Below, in pieces: positions 1 through 6,735 of a stretch of 32,231 nucleotides of DNA. Position 1 is the first letter of the stretch. Every line of letters starts with the position of its first letter. The position numbers were made by a program, and so were the translations under genes. This DNA comes from Lactonifactor longoviformis DSM 17459 (lineage in GTDB: Bacteria > Bacillota > Clostridia > Lachnospirales > Lachnospiraceae): positions 1-32,231 of the forward strand of contig NZ_FQVI01000036.1 in the NCBI RefSeq assembly GCF_900129135.1, given 5' to 3'. The notes below the pieces were generated by a model that did not search any database, was not told where the DNA came from, and was given only the letters and a program-made list of their open reading frames with translations.

Positions 1-1
1 A

Positions 2-154
2 GATGGCTCCATGAAGAGCGGCTGGCAGAAGCTCAGTGGTAAATGGTATTATTTCGGAGCGGCAGATGATGGTTCTATGAAGAGCAGTACTTCTATAAAC
101 ATAGGCGGAAAACGTTATTATTTTAATAAAAATGGCGTTTGCACTAATCCGTAA
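2..154 (+). CDS. C-terminal end of a cell-wall/choline-binding repeat protein (partial)
   Basis: The open frame enters from the left edge and ends at TAA 152-154, leaving 50 residues. They contain two aromatic-glycine repeats of the glucan/choline-binding type: GW-x-KLSGKWYYF followed by DGSMKS, then a final IGGKRYYFNKNG copy. Such repeats sit at the C-terminus of secreted Firmicute proteins and hold them on the cell wall through teichoic-acid choline or polysaccharide. The catalytic or functional part lies outside the window, so the protein's role cannot be named. The last repeat is short and ends in CTNP, which looks like a natural C-terminus. Confidence 0.75.
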   Translation, partial: DGSMKSGWQKLSGKWYYFGAADDGSMKSSTSINIGGKRYYFNKNGVCTNP

Positions 155-166
155 AAGATGACTAAG

Positions 167-195
167 TCAGGCGGGGGCAGAATGTTCCCGCCTGA
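167..195 (+). terminator. Hairpin between repeat protein and SurA-like gene
   Basis: TCAGGCGGG (167-175) pairs perfectly with CCCGCCTGA (187-195) across an 11-base loop. No T tract follows, so this may be a weak terminator or a processing or stability hairpin. It ends just before the ATG at 196, one more reason to prefer the start at 220 for the next gene. Confidence 0.45.
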
Positions 196-219
196 ATGCA
201 AAGGAAACGGAGACAAAGG

Positions 220-972
220 ATGAAAGAGATAAAAAAAAAGCAACTATGGCTTATCTTAGCTGTCTGCTGCTTTTTAGCAGTGATTATAGTATCCTGCATT
301 TATATCCGTGGAAAGAACACTACGGCTCAGGGGACGGCGCTGACCGTTAACGGTTATTCTGTAGCAGAAGAAGAATTTCAGATGATCCTCAGTGATTATC
401 GCTCCAAAGTATACAGTCTTTATTCATCAGATGAAATTCATAAGGAAAGTTTTTGGATAACAGAATATGACGGGGAGACGCCGCTGAAAAAGATTGAGGG
501 CTTAGCTGTGGAACATCTGGTAAGGAACAAGACGATACAAAAGCTATCGGAGAAGCGGGGCCTCACCAAGAAATTTTCATACAGTGACATTATTGAGGAA
601 ACCAAAAAAGAAAATGCAGAGAGGAAACAAGCATATGACAGCGGACAGGCAGTTTACGGAATGCGTTCCTATGAGATTGACGATTATTATAAATATTTAT
701 ACTCCAATATGGAGGCAGCGCTGATCGTAGATTTGATTAAAAATACAATAGAGGTCACTGAAGAAGAATGTAAGACTTATTACGAAGAACATAAGGAGAT
801 GGATGCAGAATTGCAGGAGGGTTATGAAAAGACCAAGTCAATTATAAAAAGGAGGATACAGGATGATAAGGCAGATGCTATAATTGCAAAAGAAATTAAG
901 AAAGCAAAAGTAAATTATGATCAGAAACAGCTTGACCGTCTGGCTCTGGAGGTATTAACGGTGCAGGAATAG
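220..972 (+). CDS. Membrane-anchored SurA/PrsA-like protein of unknown function
   Basis: A 250-residue protein starting with a Lys-rich N-terminus and one hydrophobic segment (about residues 9-29), so it is probably anchored in the membrane and exported. Next comes TALTVNGYSVAEEEFQMIL, the usual opening of SurA/trigger-factor-like chaperone domains in which a short strand is followed by a helix. The rest is helical and charged, and I see no parvulin catalytic domain. The start at 220 is chosen because GGAAACGGAG precedes it; the ATG at 196 sits at the foot of a hairpin. It may serve folding or export of the wall protein encoded just upstream, but this is inference from position. The function is otherwise unknown. 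Confidence 0.7.
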   Translation: MKEIKKKQLWLILAVCCFLAVIIVSCIYIRGKNTTAQGTALTVNGYSVAEEEFQMILSDYRSKVYSLYSSDEIHKESFWITEYDGETPLKKIEGLAVEHLVRNKTIQKLSEKRGLTKKFSYSDIIEETKKENAERKQAYDSGQAVYGMRSYEIDDYYKYLYSNMEAALIVDLIKNTIEVTEEECKTYYEEHKEMDAELQEGYEKTKSIIKRRIQDDKADAIIAKEIKKAKVNYDQKQLDRLALEVLTVQE

Positions 973-991
973 AATTTTCCTGCACCGTTAA
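955..991. terminator. Bidirectional hairpin between convergent genes
   Basis: TTAACGGTGCAGGAA (955-969) pairs perfectly with TTCCTGCACCGTTAA (977-991) over a 7-base loop. The 15-bp stem contains the stop codon region of the SurA-like gene and lies 30 bases from the end of the convergent metG gene. It therefore probably terminates both transcripts, although the U-tracts on either side are short. Confidence 0.65.
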
Positions 992-1020
992 AATTTATGC
1001 TGGCTGCATATAGATTAGGA

Positions 1021-2982
1021 TTAACAGATCTCCGCCCCCGCGGGCATATCTTTCTCCGGAACCATCAGGGCCAGTTCACCATTTTCATTTTCTGCACAGA
1101 GTATCATACCTTCGGACACAACGCCTGCCAGTTTGGCCGGTTTAAGGTTCACCAGCACCATAACCTTTTTCCCTACCATTTCCTCTGCTGTATAATGTGC
1201 CTTGATTCCAGATACGATCTGCCTAACCTGGCTGCCGATTTTTACCTGGGAGCATAGCAGCTTTTTGGATTTTTTTACTTCCTCGCAGGATAGGATCTCT
1301 CCTACCTGGAACTGCATTTTCATGAAGTCGTCAAAGGTAATCTCCTCTTTTGCCTCTATATCAATTCCGTTGGATTCCGGGGCGGGAGACTCTTCCTGGG
1401 AAGCCTCGGCGGCCTTTTTTTCTTCTACTTTTGCCAATACTTCCTTTACATCCAGGCGGGCGAACAGGATTTCCGGTTTTTCTGTTACTTTACTGCCGGA
1501 GGGATATAACCCAAAGGTGGACAGCTGGTCATAGGATCTTCTCTCTGCATGCAGCTGGCCCAGGATTTTCTGGGTAGTCTCAGGCATAAAGGACTCCAGA
1601 AGGCCGGCGCCGATACAGATTCCCTCTACCAGATTGTAGAGCACAGTGGAGAGTCTTTCTTTTTTTGACTCATCTTTGGCAAGAGCCCATGGCATTGTCT
1701 CATCAATATATTTGTTGCAGCGCTTAAAGACTGCGAATATCTCAGTGATTGCGTCGGCAACCCTCAGATCTTCCATTTTAGCGGCCACCTTTTCTCTGGC
1801 AGCGGTGACTACGGACTTCAGATCCCCGTCAACTTCTTCTTCAACGCCTGTGTTGGAAACAACGCCCCCGAAGTATTTGTTGGACATGGAGATGGTACGG
1901 TTCACCAGGTTGCCCAGGGTGTTGGCCAGCTCTGAGTTCATTCTCTCCACCATCAGTTCCCAGGTTATGACGCCGTCATTTTCAAAAGGCATCTCGTGAA
2001 GCACAAAGTAACGAACTGCGTCAACTCCGAAAAAGTCTACCAGTTCATCCGCGTACAAAACATTACCTTTGGATTTGCTCATCTTTCCTTCGCCCTGGAG
2101 CAGCCATGGGTGGCCGAATACCTGCCTGGGAAGGGGAAGATCCAGTGCCATTAAGAAGATTGGCCAGTAAATGGTATGGAAGCGGATGATGTCCTTGCCG
2201 ATCAGGTGAAGATCTGCAGGCCAGTTTTTCTTAAACAGGTCAGAGCTTTCTCCGTCACACTCGTATCCGATGCCTGTAATATAGTTTGTGAGGGCATCCA
2301 GCCATACATAGACTACGTGCTTAGGATCAAAATCCACGGGGATTCCCCATTTGAATGAGGTTCTTGAGACACAGAGATCCTGCAGGCCCGGGAGCAGGAA
2401 GTTGTTCATCATCTCATTTTTTCTGGATACCGGCTGGATAAATTCCGGGTGGGTGTTGATGTGCTCTATTAAACGGTCTGCGTATTTGCTCATTTTGAAA
2501 AAATAAGCTTCTTCTTTGGCAGGGGTGACTTCCCGGCCGCAGTCAGGGCATTTGCCGTCCTTCAGCTGGGACTCCGTAAAGAAGGACTCACAGGGGGTAC
2601 AGTACATTCCTTCATAGTATCCTTTGTAGATATCGCCCTTGTCATATAACTTCTTAAAGATTTTCTGGACCTGTTTTTCGTGGTCTGCGTCTGTGGTGCG
2701 GATAAATTTATCGTAAGAGGTATTCATCAGATCCCAGATGCTTTTGATTTCTCCGGCTACGCTGTCTACGAACTCTTTGCAGGTTACGCCGGCCTCGGCA
2801 GCCTTTAATTCGATTTTCTGGCCGTGCTCGTCAGTTCCTGTCTGAAAAAATACGTCGTAACCCTGTTGTCTCTTAAATCTGGCAATACTGTCTGCCAGAA
2901 CAGCCTCGTAGGTATTTCCGATATGAGGCTTTCCTGAAGTATAGGCGATTGCCGTTGTCATATAGAATTTCTTTTTTTCCAT
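1021..2982 (-). CDS. metG: Methionyl-tRNA synthetase
   Basis: Charges tRNA-Met with methionine in the cytoplasm. The protein is 653 residues, normal for the MetG form with a fused tRNA-binding tail. Visible motifs are the HIGH-type site (PHIGN, about residue 19), a zinc knuckle with Cys128, Cys131, Cys145 and Cys148, the KMSKS loop (300-304), and a C-terminal EMAP/Trbp111-like tRNA-binding domain from about residue 550. The start at 2982 is chosen over upstream in-frame ATGs because AGGAGG lies 8 bases before it; the ATG at 2988 is only 2 bases from that site, and the one at 3090 is inside the T-box terminator. Expression is controlled by the T-box leader upstream. It is monocistronic here and converges on the SurA-like gene. 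Confidence 0.97.
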   Translation of the reverse strand: MEKKKFYMTTAIAYTSGKPHIGNTYEAVLADSIARFKRQQGYDVFFQTGTDEHGQKIELKAAEAGVTCKEFVDSVAGEIKSIWDLMNTSYDKFIRTTDADHEKQVQKIFKKLYDKGDIYKGYYEGMYCTPCESFFTESQLKDGKCPDCGREVTPAKEEAYFFKMSKYADRLIEHINTHPEFIQPVSRKNEMMNNFLLPGLQDLCVSRTSFKWGIPVDFDPKHVVYVWLDALTNYITGIGYECDGESSDLFKKNWPADLHLIGKDIIRFHTIYWPIFLMALDLPLPRQVFGHPWLLQGEGKMSKSKGNVLYADELVDFFGVDAVRYFVLHEMPFENDGVITWELMVERMNSELANTLGNLVNRTISMSNKYFGGVVSNTGVEEEVDGDLKSVVTAAREKVAAKMEDLRVADAITEIFAVFKRCNKYIDETMPWALAKDESKKERLSTVLYNLVEGICIGAGLLESFMPETTQKILGQLHAERRSYDQLSTFGLYPSGSKVTEKPEILFARLDVKEVLAKVEEKKAAEASQEESPAPESNGIDIEAKEEITFDDFMKMQFQVGEILSCEEVKKSKKLLCSQVKIGSQVRQIVSGIKAHYTAEEMVGKKVMVLVNLKPAKLAGVVSEGMILCAENENGELALMVPEKDMPAGAEIC

Positions 2983-3059
2983 GTTCATTTCCTCCTGGCT
3001 GGGATGGAACTCTCCCTTGTTTGCTTGTATTAGTAAAGCACGATATTGAGCAGTAAAAC

Positions 3060-3102
3060 AAAAAAAACCGCCCTCCGGATGCAGCTGCATTCCAGAAGAC
3101 GG
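3060..3102 (-). terminator. T-box-controlled intrinsic terminator
   Basis: On the minus strand CCGTCTTCTGG-AATGCAG pairs with CTGCATCCGGAGGGCGG (3102 to 3068), with G-U pairs and one bulge, followed by eight T's (3067-3060). It directly follows the T-box core, so it is the regulated terminator of the leader. Confidence 0.88.
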
Positions 3103-3397
3103 GATTGTCCCGTGTTACCACTTCTATTTATCCATATCTCGCGATATGAACCTCATGGAGTACCTATACCGGCGGGGTGTCTGTACCGGGTCTATACTCT
3201 TTCGCTATAACAGGCGAATCCTGTTGCAGCCTTGCGGCGGATATACCGTTCGGTGCACCTCTCAGAAGCCATGTTCAGTGATCTCTTACATATCCCTCTC
3301 AGCGTTGTATGCATCTATAAAAAGATAACAGACTTGCGGGAATTCTCTGTAATGCAGGGGGACAACCTACTCTCTTCGTCATCGTGTTTTCCTATTA
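3060..3397 (-). promoter_or_regulatory. T-box riboswitch leader of metG (methionine type)
   Basis: Transcribed leftward into metG. The start is set about 7 bases after the predicted -10. Elements seen, 5' to 3' on the minus strand: AGAGAGTAGG near the base of Stem I; a candidate specifier AUG at 3272-3270 in the context GAACATGGC; an ACCGAACGG segment; the T-box core GAAGTGGTAACACGGG at about 3125-3108; then a terminator. The TGGT bulge fits an uncharged tRNA ending in A73-CCA, as tRNA-Met does. Uncharged tRNA would stabilise the antiterminator and allow metG transcription. The T-box core and terminator are clear; the exact Stem I fold and the specifier choice are inferred by eye. Confidence 0.88.
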
Positions 3398-3403
3398 AAA
3401 GTT

Positions 3404-3432
3404 ATGTTAGCATGGTTCTTCTGATTTGTAAA
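3404..3432 (-). promoter_or_regulatory. metG promoter
   Basis: On the minus strand -35 TTTACA (3432-3427), a 17-base spacer and -10 TAACAT (3409-3404). The -10 matches the consensus at four of six positions. Its place just upstream of the T-box leader supports it. Confidence 0.6.
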
Positions 3433-3443
3433 GGGGGATAAAA

Positions 3444-4046
3444 TTATTCCTGAAGATCCAGACGGCGGCTCCAGCGCAGGAAGGTATCCTGGGATACCTG
3501 CAGACGGCGGGCCCCCTCCCGGGAGCTGATAAAACCCTGTGTCCAGAGACTTTTTACTTCATGAAAGTTATCCGGAACGGGCTTGGAAGGGCGGCCGAAT
3601 TTGACGCCCCTGTATTTGGCTGCGGCAATTCCTTCCATCTGCCGTCTGCGGATGCTCTCCCTCTCTGTCTGTGCCACATAGCTTAAGATCTGCAGGACCA
3701 GATCTGCGATAAAGGTTCCCGTCAAATCGTTTCCCTTTGCACGGGTGTCCAGAAGGGGCATATCCAAAACCACAATATCTGCCGCTATCACCTTTGTAAG
3801 AATACGCCATTGTTCTAATATTTCATTATAATTACGTCCCAGCCGGTCAATGCTTTTTACAACCACCAGATCTTTTGTCTTAAGGGTATTTATCATTTTT
3901 TGATAGGCCGGCCGCTGAAAGTCCTTGCCGCTTAGTTTATCGATAAACATCTTCTGATCCTGAACGGGAAATTCCCTCAGAGCCAAAACCTGCCGGTCTA
4001 TATTTTGCTCCTTGCTTGAAACTCTGATATAACCGTATACTTCCAC
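3444..4046 (-). CDS. Serine recombinase, resolvase/invertase family
   Basis: A 200-residue small serine recombinase. The N-terminal catalytic domain opens with EVYGYIRVSSKEQN; Arg8 and Ser10 fit the family's catalytic positions. VKSIDRLGRN and the REGxxAAKxRGVKFGRPS linker follow, then a C-terminal helix-turn-helix (about 168-194). This is the standard resolvase/invertase length. It starts at GTG (4046) because AGGAGG lies 7 bases before it; the longer frame to 4364 runs through AT-rich, dyad-rich DNA and is not credible. No transposase, terminal repeats or integrase partner is visible, so it looks like a stand-alone chromosomal recombinase or the remnant of an element. Substrate sites may be the dyads just upstream. 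Confidence 0.9.
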   Translation of the reverse strand: MEVYGYIRVSSKEQNIDRQVLALREFPVQDQKMFIDKLSGKDFQRPAYQKMINTLKTKDLVVVKSIDRLGRNYNEILEQWRILTKVIAADIVVLDMPLLDTRAKGNDLTGTFIADLVLQILSYVAQTERESIRRRQMEGIAAAKYRGVKFGRPSKPVPDNFHEVKSLWTQGFISSREGARRLQVSQDTFLRWSRRLDLQE

Positions 4047-4110
4047 TGAAAAACCTCCTATTTTGATTTTACTGATATCTCGAGCAACTGTTTCTGTAAT
4101 ATGTGCAAAA

Positions 4111-4163
4111 TCCGGATGTAAGTAAAAAATTGCCATCTCAGATGTAAACCGGAGAATGGCAAT
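4111..4163. repeat. Nested inverted repeats upstream of the recombinase
   Basis: Two interleaved dyads are seen: TCCGG (4111-4115) with CCGGA (about 4149-4153), and ATTGCCAT (4129-4136) with ATGGCAAT (4156-4163). They lie about 65-120 bases upstream of the recombinase start codon. Resolvases usually bind several imperfect dyads (a res site) beside their own gene, so this could be part of such a site. That role is inference. Confidence 0.4.
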
Positions 4164-4330
4164 CTCAGAAAAACTCCTTCCAGACAAACAAATGCCCGGG
4201 CGAAAGAAATGGTAGAATTTACCGTTCTTTTCCCGCGGCAATATTTGCGGCACAGTTCTATAAGAATTTGACAGTAAATCCGCAATATTTACCAGTTTTA
4301 ACAATGGATTTAATGTGTATTTACTATAGC

Positions 4331-4368
4331 ACAATTGAACGAAAAATTCTACTTTTTCATTCAATTGT
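4331..4368. repeat. 16-bp inverted repeat beside the recombinase promoter
   Basis: ACAATTGAACGAAAAA (4331-4346) is the inverse of TTTTTCATTCAATTGT (4353-4368) with one mismatch and a 6-base centre. A minus-strand -10-like TATAGT lies at 4328-4323, immediately downstream in the direction of the recombinase, though no good -35 could be placed. The dyad could be an operator or a recombinase site. The flanking 4047-4466 stretch is otherwise AT-rich and non-coding. Confidence 0.55.
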
Positions 4369-4466
4369 TTCTATATTATTATTTTACCCATGTACTAAAA
4401 TAATATCAGCAAAAGAAAGTTAAAACACAGTAGAAAGAAATATAATCTGAAAAGGAAGGAATATAT

Positions 4467-4664
4467 ATGCATGTTAGTAAAAAACTAATTGATTTGAACT
4501 ATTGCCGCAGCTGCCTGAATGAGACGTATCATATGAATCTCAGAAGAAAAGATGTGGTTATTCTGCAGTTTCCTCAGGTCTGCAGCTGCTGCGGACAGGT
4601 GAAGAATATTGTGTGTGGTTCCAGAGGCGCTTCCAGATTTATGATGTACCTGAAGGTAAGATAG
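4467..4664 (+). CDS. Small CxxC/CxxC zinc-ribbon-like protein, hypothetical
   Basis: A 65-residue basic protein with two Cys pairs, CRSC (13-16) and CSCC (39-42), spaced like a zinc ribbon. AAGGAAGG stands 7 bases before the ATG, and TATAAT at 4441-4446 could be its -10, although no convincing -35 is visible. No enzymatic motif is present. Zinc binding is inferred from the four cysteines only. It is a free-standing gene between the divergent recombinase and the convergent sda operon. It may be a small nucleic-acid-binding or regulatory protein, but I do not recognise a named family. Confidence 0.6.
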   Translation: MHVSKKLIDLNYCRSCLNETYHMNLRRKDVVILQFPQVCSCCGQVKNIVCGSRGASRFMMYLKVR

Positions 4665-4700
4665 TAAGATCCCATACCGGGAATACTTTGCAGGTATATA

Positions 4701-4737
4701 AAAATGGTACCAGCTGCTGAAGACACATCTGGTACCA
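4701..4737 (-). terminator. Terminator of the sda operon
   Basis: TGGTACCAG (4705-4713) pairs with CTGGTACCA (4729-4737). Read leftward, the hairpin is followed by a run of T's (the complement of A's at 4700-4704), ten bases after the sdaAA stop. The same stem could also stop the small plus-strand gene, though less efficiently because no T-run follows on that side. Confidence 0.7.
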
Positions 4738-4746
4738 CCTTAGAAT

Positions 4747-5613
4747 TTAAAGAACTTTTTCCCATACTTCCCTGCCAGCAGGGGTATTGGCTATGCCCCC
4801 CTTGCCGGTTTCTTTCAGAGACTCATCCATTTTTTCCCCCACCTCTCTCATAGCATCGATTACCTGATCCGGGGGGATTCTGCTTTCGATTCCTGCCAGC
4901 GCCATATCGGCACAGGAAAGCCCGTTTACGGCTCCGATGACATTTCTTTTGACACAGGGTACTTCTACCAGACCGGCTACCGGGTCGCAGACCAATCCCA
5001 AAAGATTTTTCAGTGCCATAGCCGCACCGTGTACGATCTGCCGGTTGGAGCCGCCTTTCAGGTACACCAGAGCGCCGGCGGCCATGGCGGAGGCTGATCC
5101 GATCTCTGCCTGGCATCCCCCGGACGCCCCGGCGATAAAGGCCCTGGCGGCAATTACCTGCCCGATGCCTGCGGCTACATAGAGGGCTTCTATCATTCTA
5201 TCCTCCGGCGCCTTTCCCTCCTGATAGAGGGGGACCAACACGGCAGGCAGGACACCGCAGGCTCCCGCGGTGGGTGCTGCCACAATCCGTTTCATGCAGG
5301 CATTGGACTCACCCATTTCAAGTGCCTGAACAATAACCCGGGACATAAAATCTCCGCAAAGGGTCTGCCCGGACTGCCGGTACGCTTCCATCTTTCCGCC
5401 CATTCCCCCTACCAGACCGCTGCGGGACATCAGCTCTTTCTGGTAACCTTCGCTGGCTCTGAGCATTGCATGCCACATTTCTCTCATTTTATCATAAGAT
5501 TCTTCCACAGGTATGGTTCTTTCATTTATATCATCCTGGAGAACGGCTTCCCAGAAGGGAATGTCCTTTTCTTCGCAGAGATTTATAATGTCTTCCAGTG
5601 ATTGGTATGCCAT
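4747..5613 (-). CDS. sdaAA: L-serine dehydratase, alpha subunit (Fe-S)
   Basis: Catalytic subunit of the oxygen-sensitive [4Fe-4S] L-serine dehydratase, which turns L-serine into pyruvate and ammonia in the cytosol. The 288-residue length is typical of the split clostridial form. Seen in order: PTAGACGVLPA (Cys119), ASGGCQAEIGSASAMAAGA (Cys167), GLVCDPVAGLVEVPC (Cys209, Cys220); the last three are likely cluster ligands by family knowledge. Start at 5613 is supported by GGGGAGG ten bases upstream, five bases after the sdaAB stop, so the two are co-transcribed and probably translationally coupled. Confidence 0.96.
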   Translation of the reverse strand: MAYQSLEDIINLCEEKDIPFWEAVLQDDINERTIPVEESYDKMREMWHAMLRASEGYQKELMSRSGLVGGMGGKMEAYRQSGQTLCGDFMSRVIVQALEMGESNACMKRIVAAPTAGACGVLPAVLVPLYQEGKAPEDRMIEALYVAAGIGQVIAARAFIAGASGGCQAEIGSASAMAAGALVYLKGGSNRQIVHGAAMALKNLLGLVCDPVAGLVEVPCVKRNVIGAVNGLSCADMALAGIESRIPPDQVIDAMREVGEKMDESLKETGKGGIANTPAGREVWEKVL

Positions 5614-5618
5614 ACGAT

Positions 5619-6281
5619 TTATTCCTCCCCGTTTATATAAGTCACTTTTATAACACCCTCCAGATGCTCCAGCCATTTGACAGCATCCACTGGGACCGGC
5701 TGATCGGTTTCCACCACCATAACTGCATATCCGCCTCTCTTATCCCGGTAAAGCTGCATGGTAGCAATATTTACCGACTTGTGGGCAAGGGTAGAGGTAA
5801 CTTCTGCCACGTGTCCCGGCTGGTCCAGGTTGTGTACGATGAGCGTAGGGCATTCACCGGTGCAGTTTACGGTGATGCCGTCCAGTTTATTAATCATAAT
5901 TCTGCCGCCGCCCAGTGAAGAAGCCTGAACCTCCAGCAGGTTTTTATTTTCCCCTTCTACCTTAAGGAGGGCCGTATTGGGATGCGCTCCGGGAATGTGG
6001 GCGGTTCCGATTGTAAAGCTAAGACCTTCCTCCTCCGCGATGGAAAAGCTGTCCGGTATCCTGGTATCATCCGGCTTCATACCCAGAAGTCCTGCCACTA
6101 TCGCCCGGTCGGTGCCATGCCCCTTTCCGGTATCTCCAAAAGAGCCGTGCAGGCCGATTTCGGCCTTAATGGGACGGCTGCCCAGTAAAGTTTTGGTAAG
6201 TAAGCCGATTCTGACTGCACCTGCAGTGTGAGAACTGGATGGGCCTACCATGACAGGCCCTAAAATATCAAATATATTCAT
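5619..6281 (-). CDS. sdaAB: L-serine dehydratase, beta subunit
   Basis: Partner of the alpha subunit. The 220 residues begin with the family signature FDILGPVMVGPSSSHTAGA and end with an ACT domain (about 146-218, PTLIVHNLDQPGHVAEVTSTLA), which probably senses serine. The ATG at 6281 gives the family's usual N-terminus, with AAGGAG about 11 bases upstream. An in-frame TTG at 6347 with GGAGG exactly 6 bases before it could add 22 residues (NFFGFFVIYKNN...), an alternative start noted separately. It is the first gene of the sdaAB-sdaAA operon and is divergent from the nan operon. Confidence 0.95.
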   Translation of the reverse strand: MNIFDILGPVMVGPSSSHTAGAVRIGLLTKTLLGSRPIKAEIGLHGSFGDTGKGHGTDRAIVAGLLGMKPDDTRIPDSFSIAEEEGLSFTIGTAHIPGAHPNTALLKVEGENKNLLEVQASSLGGGRIMINKLDGITVNCTGECPTLIVHNLDQPGHVAEVTSTLAHKSVNIATMQLYRDKRGGYAVMVVETDQPVPVDAVKWLEHLEGVIKVTYINGEE

Positions 6282-6326
6282 ATGATTATCATTCTCCTTA
6301 TGTGCCCGATTATTCTTATAAATAAC

Positions 6327-6377
6327 AAAAAATCCAAAGAAATTCAATGATGCCCTCCGGTCATTCCTTCTTTGGAT
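6327..6377 (-). terminator. Terminator-shaped hairpin at the 5' end of the sda transcript
   Basis: On the minus strand ATCCAAAGAA (6377-6368) pairs with TTCTTTGGAT (6341-6332), followed by five T's (6331-6327). The predicted transcript start is at about 6377, so the RNA would begin with this stem. It could be an attenuator or a 5' stabilising hairpin. The 26-base loop is longer than usual for a terminator. Confidence 0.4.
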
Positions 6378-6383
6378 GAGATC

Positions 6384-6412
6384 ACTATACTACAAAAAAC
6401 GATGATAAGCAA
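6384..6412 (-). promoter_or_regulatory. sda operon promoter
   Basis: Minus strand: -35 TTGCTT (6412-6407), a 17-base spacer, -10 TATAGT (6389-6384). Good consensus match and placement about 100 bases before sdaAB. Confidence 0.65.
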
Positions 6413-6542
6413 CAGAAAACTATTTATTCTGGGAAAGAACCTAAAAAAGATGGGATTTGCTCCAAAGCGTTATATTTTGTGAATGCCTCCTGCCGGTTTT
6501 GGATTGTGGATTATATTTTAGTTTCAAACTGACTGATGTATT

Positions 6543-6670
6543 TGAAAATACTTTCATAATTTGTGCACTTTAACGGTTATATTTTAGGGCATACTGACTC
6601 TGGGTTATGCATTTTTCCGTTTTGGGTGAAAGTATTTTCCATAAACTAAAATCTGTTGAAATGAATTTCA
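6543..6670 (+). promoter_or_regulatory. Three TGAAA-N4-TTTCA sites, putative NanR operators
   Basis: Three 14-base sites: TGAAAATACTTTCA (6543-6556), TGAAAGTATTTTCC (6627-6640, last base differs) and TGAAATGAATTTCA (6657-6670). The third covers the -35 of the nan promoter. Sites one and two are exact inverses over a 12-base core. RpiR-family regulators commonly bind GAAA/TTTC dyads, and the operon's last gene encodes an RpiR protein, so assignment to it is a sound inference but untested. Confidence 0.7.
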
Positions 6671-6684
6671 CAAAGAATTATAAT
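6656..6684 (+). promoter_or_regulatory. nan operon promoter
   Basis: -35 TTGAAA (6656-6661), a 17-base spacer and a perfect -10 TATAAT (6679-6684). It predicts transcription from about 6691 and so rules out an early nanE start at 6607. A dyad operator overlaps the -35. Confidence 0.8.
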
Positions 6685-6735
6685 GGGCTTACAAACAGAG
6701 AACGAGAATATGAACGAAGGGAGTTTGATGATACC

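Noticed and set aside
3146-3441. Plus-strand open frames opposite the metG leader
   Set aside because: They lie on the complement of the T-box RNA and show no ribosome site or family features.
4047-4364. Open extension of the recombinase frame upstream of 4046
   Set aside because: It runs through dyads and a promoter-like region and has no ribosome site. The GTG at 4046 has an ideal AGGAGG and gives the family N-terminus.
6462-6475. cre-like CCAAAGCGTTATAT (carbon catabolite site)
   Set aside because: The core AAGCGTT fits, but three consensus positions fail, and the site lies about 190 bases upstream of the nan -35. It may be chance; I left it out of the features.
6607-6735. nanE start at 6607
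   Set aside because: It precedes the predicted promoter and operator, and the extra 43 residues do not fit the NanE family.
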